Below the pieces are notes generated by a model. That model saw only the letters and a program-made list of their open reading frames with translations. It searched no databases and was not told where the DNA came from. The translations under genes and the position numbers were made by a program. From DASPKT01 sp035626475 (GTDB lineage Bacteria; Pseudomonadota; Alphaproteobacteria; Azospirillales; Azospirillaceae), in the NCBI GenBank assembly GCA_035626475.1, contig DASPNP010000082.1, positions 1-64,000 of the forward strand: a stretch of 64,000 nucleotides of DNA, written 5' to 3'. Below, piece by piece: positions 50,131-56,700 of the stretch; within the stretch, counting starts at the first letter, position 1; each line of letters starts with the position of its first letter.

Positions 50131-51798
50131 TTGGCCGACATCGCCGCAGTCTACATCCGTGTCTCGACCGCCGACCAACAGTACGGCCAGAGCCTCGAAA
50201 TCCAGCGCGACGACTGCTTGCGGCACGCTGCCGCGGCTAAGTTCGATATCCCAGGCGATCTAATCTTCACGGACGTGATGAGCGGGAAGAACCCCGACCG
50301 GCCGGGCTTGAAGGCCCTGATGACGGCGGCGGGGGAGAAACGCTTCTCCAGGCTCTACATCTGGGCCCTGGACCGCCTCGGCCGGTCTCTGAAGGACAGC
50401 GTGAATGCTGTTGTGGGGCTGAGGGAGAGCGGCATCACTGTCATGTCGATCAAGGACGGCGACCTCACATCGCCAGTTATCCTCGGTGTCTTGGCCGGCC
50501 TCGCTGAGCAAGAGCATGGCCGCATCAGGGAGCGTACCCTCCCACCCAAGCAGAACAAGCGCGACCAAGGGCTGTGGGTGAATGGAGCGGCACCCTTCGG
50601 CTATGCCATTGCCTCGGACAAGTCTCTGGTGGTGTGCCCGGACGAAGCGGTGATCGTGCGCAGGATCTTCGACGCTGCGCTGAGCGGTCTCGGCCGCATA
50701 CAGATCGTCAACATGCTGCTGCGCGACAAGGTGCTGCCGCCGGAGGTGCAGGTCACCATGCCCGACGGACGCGTCCGACGAGTGCGGGTAGGCCACCACG
50801 GCGGATGGGAGCGGTTCCAGAAGTGGCTTCGGGAAATCGGCGGCACCGTCACCACGATTTCCGAGTGGCAGTCCTCGACGATCTCCAAGATCCTGTCGAA
50901 CCCCGCCGCATGTGGCCGCGGCACGGACAGCAAGGACCGGCCGATCAAACTCAAGTGTGACCGACCGATCGTCAGCACGTCCGAGTTCGACGCGGTGCAG
51001 AAGGCTCTCAAGAGCCGCTATCGGGCCGGCAAGGCAGCGGATAGCAGCCGCTGGCTTCTGACTGGCATTCTCACCTGCGGCAACTGCGGCGCCAGCTACA
51101 GGCATCACGCCAGCGGGACCGGGCAGCATTACTATGCCTGCAACGGGAGGAAGAGCGGAAAGAGCTGCAAAAGCCCGGGCATCCCAGTGAGAGTAGCCGA
51201 GGGGTCTGTCGTCCAAACCGTGCGTCGCCACCTCCGAGCTGCGCTTCCTCGACCGGAGTTCTTCGTGGAGTTCGTTTCGGATCAGGCCAGGAAGTCCATA
51301 GCCGACCTGGAGAGACTAGAGCGCCAAGCCCGCGACGCTCGTGATGCCGCCCGAGAGGAATGGGAGAAGGCCCAGCGCGTGCTGCTGCGGCTCGTAGGTG
51401 ACGACGACCAGCTGCCGGAAGAGGCACTGTCCTTGCAGCGCACCGCCGTCGCCGATGCTCACCGGCATCACTCAGAGCTCGAGGTCCAGCACCAGAAGGC
51501 CAGTACGAACCTGACCTATGCCCAGGCTGGCCTGCGGGCCGCGGCAATCGATGCCGAGAAGGTCGGCCGGCGGATGTTCGATGCTCTCGATCTGGTCGCC
51601 GGCCATGGAGAGGACGAGCAGCACCTGACCGATGTCCATCACGTTTTAAAGGCTCTGGTCAGCTCAGCGCTGGTTAGCGCGGACAAGACCATCAACGTCG
51701 AGCTGGATACCAGCGTGGACAAGCTCGGCAAGCTGCTCTCGACCATGAGCGTGGCGAAGGTCGGCGAGGTGACCGACGAGGCTGCACTCGTAGGCTAG
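50131..51798 (+). CDS. Large serine recombinase, integrase of element 2
   Basis: 555 residues from a TTG start with GGAG seven bases upstream. Resolvase catalytic domain: DIAAVYIRVSTADQQYGQSLEIQRDDC (active Ser in RVSTADQ), LYIWALDRLGRSLKDSV, GLAEQEHGRIRERT. Recombinase domain: PFGYAIASDKSLVVCPDEAVIVRRIFDAALSGLGRIQIVNML. Zinc beta-ribbon: LTGILTCGNCGASYRHHASG...YYACNGRKSGKSCKSPG. A coiled-coil insert follows (RKSIADLERLERQARDARDAAREEWEKAQ). This is the full layout of phage-type serine integrases. The gene stops 18 bp before the right attachment core in comM. Confidence 0.95.
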   Translation: MADIAAVYIRVSTADQQYGQSLEIQRDDCLRHAAAAKFDIPGDLIFTDVMSGKNPDRPGLKALMTAAGEKRFSRLYIWALDRLGRSLKDSVNAVVGLRESGITVMSIKDGDLTSPVILGVLAGLAEQEHGRIRERTLPPKQNKRDQGLWVNGAAPFGYAIASDKSLVVCPDEAVIVRRIFDAALSGLGRIQIVNMLLRDKVLPPEVQVTMPDGRVRRVRVGHHGGWERFQKWLREIGGTVTTISEWQSSTISKILSNPAACGRGTDSKDRPIKLKCDRPIVSTSEFDAVQKALKSRYRAGKAADSSRWLLTGILTCGNCGASYRHHASGTGQHYYACNGRKSGKSCKSPGIPVRVAEGSVVQTVRRHLRAALPRPEFFVEFVSDQARKSIADLERLERQARDARDAAREEWEKAQRVLLRLVGDDDQLPEEALSLQRTAVADAHRHHSELEVQHQKASTNLTYAQAGLRAAAIDAEKVGRRMFDALDLVAGHGEDEQHLTDVHHVLKALVSSALVSADKTINVELDTSVDKLGKLLSTMSVAKVGEVTDEAALVG

Positions 51799-51816
51799 TT
51801 GCGCTTTAGTGGGAAT

Positions 51817-51828
51817 AATCTGCTGATG
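51817..51828. repeat. Right attachment site core of element 2 (attR)
   Basis: AATCTGCTGATG, preceded by element DNA (GCGCTTTAGTGGGAAT) and followed by intact comM (GTCGGGCCGCCC). It differs from attL at one base. Confidence 0.8.
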
Positions 51829-52029
51829 GTCGGGCCGCCCGGCTCCGGCAAGTCGATGCTGGCGGCGCGGCTGCCGGGCCTGCTGCCGCCGCTGGACGCG
51901 ACCGAGGCGCTCGAGGTCTCCATGATCCATTCGGTCGCCGGGCTGCTGGAGGGCGGCAGGCTGATGCGCCGCCGCCCCTTCCGCGACCCCCACCATTCCG
52001 CCAGCCTGCCGGCCTTGGTCGGCGGCGGT
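51817..52029 (+). pseudogene. comM: comM third fragment (Walker A region), cut by a third element
   Basis: Reads NLLMVGPPGSGKSMLAARLPGLLPPLDATEALEVSMIHSVAGLL...RRPFRDPHHSASLPALVGGG, the ATP-binding part of ComM that follows directly after the middle fragment. It ends at VGGG, where normal ComM continues with xxPxPGEISLAHHGVLFLDE. Instead the frame meets TGTTAG. The remaining C-terminal part is not in the window. Confidence 0.95.
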
Positions 52030-52034
52030 TGTTA

Positions 52035-52097
52035 GAATCAGCAAAAAATCAGACTCATCACCACAATTTCTGACTGGATCAGCTAGACACCTGACTC
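52035..52097 (-). repeat. Three tandem ~21-bp repeats at the end of element 3
   Basis: On the minus strand the three units are GAGTCAGGTGTCTAGCTGAT, CAGTCAGAAATTGTGGTGAT and GAGTCTGATTTTTTGCTGAT (each with 0-2 further bases). They share SAGTCWG at the start and STGAT at the end. Spacing is 20-22 bp, about two helical turns. Confidence 0.7.
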
Positions 52098-52202
52098 GAC
52101 CCACCGATGTGCCGGTTGGTGTCTGCTCGAATGTCAAAGCGCAGTCGAAACTTCTAGCGCCGACAAGACGACCGTAAGCTAGGGAATGCTGCGGTTGCTG
52201 CC

Positions 52203-53432
52203 TCATGCTTCCATTGAGACGTGGCGGCCCTGAGGCGTATCAATGTGGCGGACACTGGCCTTGCGGAGGGCCGCACGTTCGTCAAAGTCGGTCAAGTGGC
52301 TCTGGTTCAGAGCGAGCAGCCCAGCCGCTTTCTCTTCCTGCACCCTCAGGTGATTGCGGTACGCCTCGGGTGCATCGGGCGGACAGTCGATAATGCGCTG
52401 CCGGGCTTCTGCAACTTCCTCGTGACGGAGCGCAACCAGCTTTACCAGCCCTTCTCTGCGTCGCGCGTACTCCGCCTCGCGTTCGGCAAGGGCACCCGGA
52501 GTGTCACGGAATACTGCCATGCCTGGTCCGATGCGCTCGCCGCCAAGTCCGGTGCGATAACGCTCGCCCGGGTTCTGCCAGTCCAGTGCAGTGCCAGGGT
52601 CAGGCAGCAGCGGCGGGTTCGGCAGCTTGACCGATGATGCATTGGGTCCGGTCACATCCAACCAAGCCTCGAGTCCGTAGGCACCGAGCTTGTCCCGGTT
52701 CTCGCCCAGCCGCTTGCGGCTCTCCTCGATCTGCTTGTCAATCGCTGCCCGCTGCTCGCCCGAGCCTGCCGGCAACGCGTCCCGCAGGCGCTCCAGTTCA
52801 ACTTGCGCCAGCTGCTCCACACGACCGGCCTTCAGCGTGGCCGTGAGGTCTGAACGTGTTTGATTGATGTCGCTTATGGCCTCGTCACTCCCCGGATACC
52901 CGTGCCTGCGCGTCGTCTCCGTCTGGACCATCAGCGTCCACATTGCGGTTCCTTTGCCGCGATGCGTTGCTTGAAGTTCCTCCGCCGATACGGTGCCGGG
53001 CCATGTGCTGAAGCCGAGATCGCCTATCTCCAAGCCAAGGCGCTCCCGTATGCCATCAGCCAATGCACGGGCGGCTTCCTGTGGCTGTTGCCCTGCGGAC
53101 AGTGCCTCATGAGCCGCCGCGATCCTGGAATCCGCAGCATTGATACCTGCCTCAAGCTTCTGCCGCCGATAGTCACGGAACCACTTCGACGTGTCGAGGT
53201 GCTCCTGAGCACGGTCGACGTCCCCGCCGTAGAGCTCAATGAGGTTCTCCAGACGCGGAAGCGCGATCGGCCGGTGAACAAGTTGCTGGCGCTCCTGTCG
53301 AGGCTGAACGACGGCGCTTTCGTCACCAGCGGCGGGCGCCTCAACGCCTGTTGCCGATCCAGCAGAGACGGTCCGCAGCGGAGCCATGGCTCGGTACGTC
53401 TTTGCCGCAGCTAAGGAAGAGATGTCGGACAT
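52203..53432 (-). CDS. Hypothetical helical protein
   Basis: 409 residues from MSDISSLAAAKTYRAMAPLRTVSAGS. No signal peptide or TM segment. Long charged helices dominate (LLIELYGGDVDRAQEHLDTSKWFRDYRRQKLEAGINAADSRIAAAHEAL; REAEYARRREGLVKLVALRHEEVAEARQRI). No known domain recalled. It sits between the putative transposon end and the RTX gene, reading toward the end. Divergent from the RTX gene, so the CRP-like palindrome could influence both. Confidence 0.6.
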   Translation of the reverse strand: MSDISSLAAAKTYRAMAPLRTVSAGSATGVEAPAAGDESAVVQPRQERQQLVHRPIALPRLENLIELYGGDVDRAQEHLDTSKWFRDYRRQKLEAGINAADSRIAAAHEALSAGQQPQEAARALADGIRERLGLEIGDLGFSTWPGTVSAEELQATHRGKGTAMWTLMVQTETTRRHGYPGSDEAISDINQTRSDLTATLKAGRVEQLAQVELERLRDALPAGSGEQRAAIDKQIEESRKRLGENRDKLGAYGLEAWLDVTGPNASSVKLPNPPLLPDPGTALDWQNPGERYRTGLGGERIGPGMAVFRDTPGALAEREAEYARRREGLVKLVALRHEEVAEARQRIIDCPPDAPEAYRNHLRVQEEKAAGLLALNQSHLTDFDERAALRKASVRHIDTPQGRHVSMEA

Positions 53433-53769
53433 GTGGGCTCCTCGATCGATAGATGCGAGGCGCCACGCAATAAGTGTGCCGTATGTGCTCACGCCATTTT
53501 TCAGGTGTGGCGTGGTTGCCGATACGTCTCGACAGCACTCCAATCGGCAGCATTTGCCTCACATCGGCAACTCCTGCCGACCTGGGGCCATGGCCTTGGA
53601 TGGCACAACCGGAAGAAGGCAGCAAATAAGCATAAATCCGTTCTATCGTATTACTCACGAGTAGGTAGAAAGTGCCATGTAGCCCGTGATAGGTGAAAAG
53701 CGACTATCGGCAAAACCGGTGTGAACAAGTTCACACAGCCTCTCGCCACCTACTTGGGAGATGAATGAG
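53433..53769. promoter_or_regulatory. Divergent region before the RTX gene
   Basis: 337 bp with no supported gene. It contains the palindrome at 53719-53736 and the ribosome binding site GGGAG at 53756-53760. Confidence 0.6.
53719..53736. promoter_or_regulatory. CRP/FNR-type palindrome upstream of the RTX gene
   Basis: GTGTGAACAAGTTCACAC: perfect 8-bp arms around AA. The inner 16 bases are TGTGA-N6-TCACA, exactly the CRP consensus form. It lies 33 bp before the ATG at 53770, a position that could be activating or repressing depending on the start of transcription. Confidence 0.6.
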
Positions 53770-56700
53770 ATGCCCACCTATATCGGTGACCAGAACGGTC
53801 CGACGAACGACAGCATTGGCGGCAGTTCGGGAAACGACCTCATCCAGGGTCTAGCCGGCAACGACCAGCTGAATGGTCTCGGTGGCGACGATACGGTCGA
53901 AGGCGGCAGTCAGGGAGACACGCTATTCGGCGGAACCGGCAACGACCGCCTGTTCGGCGAGAGCGATGTCGACCAGCTCTATGGCGACGACGGTGACGAC
54001 TTCCTTGACGGCGGAGCCTCAGCTGACAGCCTGTATGGGGGTATCGGTAACGACACCCTGGATGCTGGCGCTAGCGGGTCGGGCGACCGGCTGTATGGAG
54101 GCGACGGCCAAGATCGGCTGCTGTCGGGCACCATCTCCTCCGTCCTGGACGGTGGCCAGGGCAATGATCGCATCATTTTCCTGGGCGGAGAGGCGACGGT
54201 CGAAGGAGGGTACGGGAGCGACAACATTCAGTTCGCTGTAGTCGGCAGGGTGATCGCCTATGATTCCGACGGCGGTGATGTTGTCGGCTTCGAAAGCGAC
54301 GAGTTCTTCGTCAGCAAGTCGGACTTGTATTTCGAGAGACAGGGGGACGACATGCTCGTCTCCACAATTCTCGACAAGGCTGATAACGGCATAGAACTTG
54401 GCTTCGTCCTTAAGAACTTTTATGGACCGACGAACGCTTTCTCGGCCGTATACGACTCCTCTGGTCAGCAGGTTGCCCTCCAGCCTTATCGCACGAACGC
54501 TCCTGGCGTGATCTACAACTGGTCAGGCGCAGCGACCCCGTCGATCAACGAGGGGAACTACCTGTTCGGGGAAAGCTTCGGACTGCGGGCGGCGATGACG
54601 TCACCCATCCCCGCAGCCAACCCTGTCTTTAGCCTGTCTAACGACGGCGGGGGACGCTTCGTCATCGATGCGGGTACGGGCACGGTTTCCATCAAAGACG
54701 GAGCTACCTTCGACTATGAGACGGAGCCAGGCGTCCTGATCACGGTAACGGCGACCGTCTCCGCGACTAACGGCGTCACCTACTCGACCAGCAGCAGCAA
54801 GGACTTCCTCGTCGGTATCAATGACGTTCTTCTGACGAAGACCTGGATCGGTACGTCGGGGGCTGACGTGCATACGGTCGCCGAGAAGACCGAACGCTGG
54901 ATCCTGACCGGTGGTAACGGCAATGACAGCCTGACCGGCGGCCATCAGAACGACGTCTTCCAGGTCTCCGGTAGCGGCCAGGGCTTCGACAGCGTAGACG
55001 GAGGAGCTGGTACCGACACCATCCGCGCCACCTCGGCCGGTACGGTGATCGGCCTCACCGCCCTGAAGAACATCGAGGTCATCGATGGCAACGGCTTCCA
55101 GGTGACGGTCTCCGGCGGCGCGGCGGCCGACGCGCTCGACTTTTCCACGGTCACGCTCACCGGCATCGCCATGGTGCGCGGCGGCGACGGCAACGATACG
55201 CTGACGGGCGGCTCGGCCAACGACGTGCTCCGCGGCGACGCCGGCGACGACAGCCTGGCCGGCGGCGGCGGCACGGCCGACATCGCGGTCTATGCCGGCG
55301 CCAAGGCCGACTACGGCGTCGCCAAGGGGGCCGGCGGCATCTACACGGTCAGCGGCGCCGAGGGCAGCGACACCCTCTCCGGCATCGAGATCCTGCGCTT
55401 CTCCGATGGCGACGTGTCGCTCTTCGACGCCCCGGGCTCGATCAGCGACGCCGACGGCACGGCCGACACCGTGGCGGAGAACGCGGCGGCCGGCACGGCG
55501 GTCGGCATCACCGCCCAGTCCGTTGATCCCAATCCCGGCGACACGGTCGCCTACAGCCTCACGTCGGACGCTGGCGGCCGCTTCCAGATCGATGCCGCTA
55601 CTGGCGTCGTGACCGTGAAGGGCGGCGCGCTGCTGAACTTCGAGGCGGCCACGAGCCACCAGATCACCGTGCAGGCCAGCGACGGGGTACTGTCGACGAG
55701 CAAGACCTTCACTATCACGGTGTCCGACGTCAACGAGGCGCCGGCGATGCCGGTCGACGCCGATGCCGCTACTAACACGGTCGACGAGGGCTCTGCATCA
55801 GGCGCGGCGGTCGGCATTACCGCCCAGGCGACCGATCCGGACGCGGGCGCCGCCGTGACCTACAGCCTTGCGGACGATGCCGGCGGCCGGTTCCAGATCG
55901 ACGCAGTCACCGGCGTGGTGACGGTGAAGGACGGCACCCTGCTCGACCACGCCGCGGCCGCCAGCCACCAGATCACCGTCCAGGCCAGCGACGGCGCGCT
56001 CGCCAGCACCAAGAGCTTCACCATCGCCGTGGCCCGGGTGAACTTCGCGCCGTCACCGGCGGAGGACGTCGACGTCGCGCCGGACACGGTGGCGGAGAAC
56101 GCCGCCGCCGGTGCCTTGGTCGGCATCACCGCCTTCGCCACGGACGCGAACGTCGGCGACGTCGTCACCTACAGCCTCTCGGACGACGCGGGCGGTCGGT
56201 TCCAGATCGACGCCGCCACCGGCGTCGTCTCCGTCAGGAACGGTGCTTTGCTGAACTTCGAGGCGGCCTCCAGCCATCAGATCACAGTACAGGCCAGCGA
56301 CGGAGTGGCGTCCAGCAGCCGCGGCTTCACCGTCGTCGTTACGGACGCCAACGACGCGCCGACGGCGCCGGCAGACACGGATGCGGCTTCGGACTCGGTC
56401 GCCGAGGGCGCCGCGGCCGGCACTCTCGTCGGCATCACCGCGCAAGCGACGGACGCCGATGCCGGCGCGGTGCTGACCTACAGCCTGTCGAACGACGCCG
56501 GCGGACGCTTCCAGATCGATGCCGCGACGGGCGTGGTGACGGTCAAGGACGGCACCCTGCTCGACCATGAGACCGCCACGGGCCATGCGATCGAGGTGGT
56601 CGTGAGCGACGGTACGGCCAGTTCGTCGAAGGGCTTCACCGTCGCGGTGGCCAACGTGGTCGAGGGACGCGTGCAGGTGCTCGGCGCCGGCGCGGACACC

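Larger units (their letters stand above)
41351..51816. mobile_element. Element 2: 10.5-kb integrative element with a large serine recombinase
   Basis: Lies between the second and third comM fragments. The ends share only a short core (AATCTGCT plus ATG), as expected for serine integrase attB x attP recombination, with no inverted repeats. The integrase gene (50131-51798) ends 18 bp from the right core. Contents: a coupled four-gene operon, an m5C methyltransferase/endonuclease pair, an ECF sigma factor, a small serine recombinase, a broken small gene, a GIY-YIG protein and an unknown 336-residue protein. No capsid, tail or conjugation genes are seen, so it is a non-self-transmissible island or satellite. 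Confidence 0.85.

Noticed and set aside
51799..52035. A 78-residue ORF from 51799 that could be read as a small ATPase
   Set aside because: It is the third comM fragment with a few codons of element 2 in front and a stop supplied by the third insertion.
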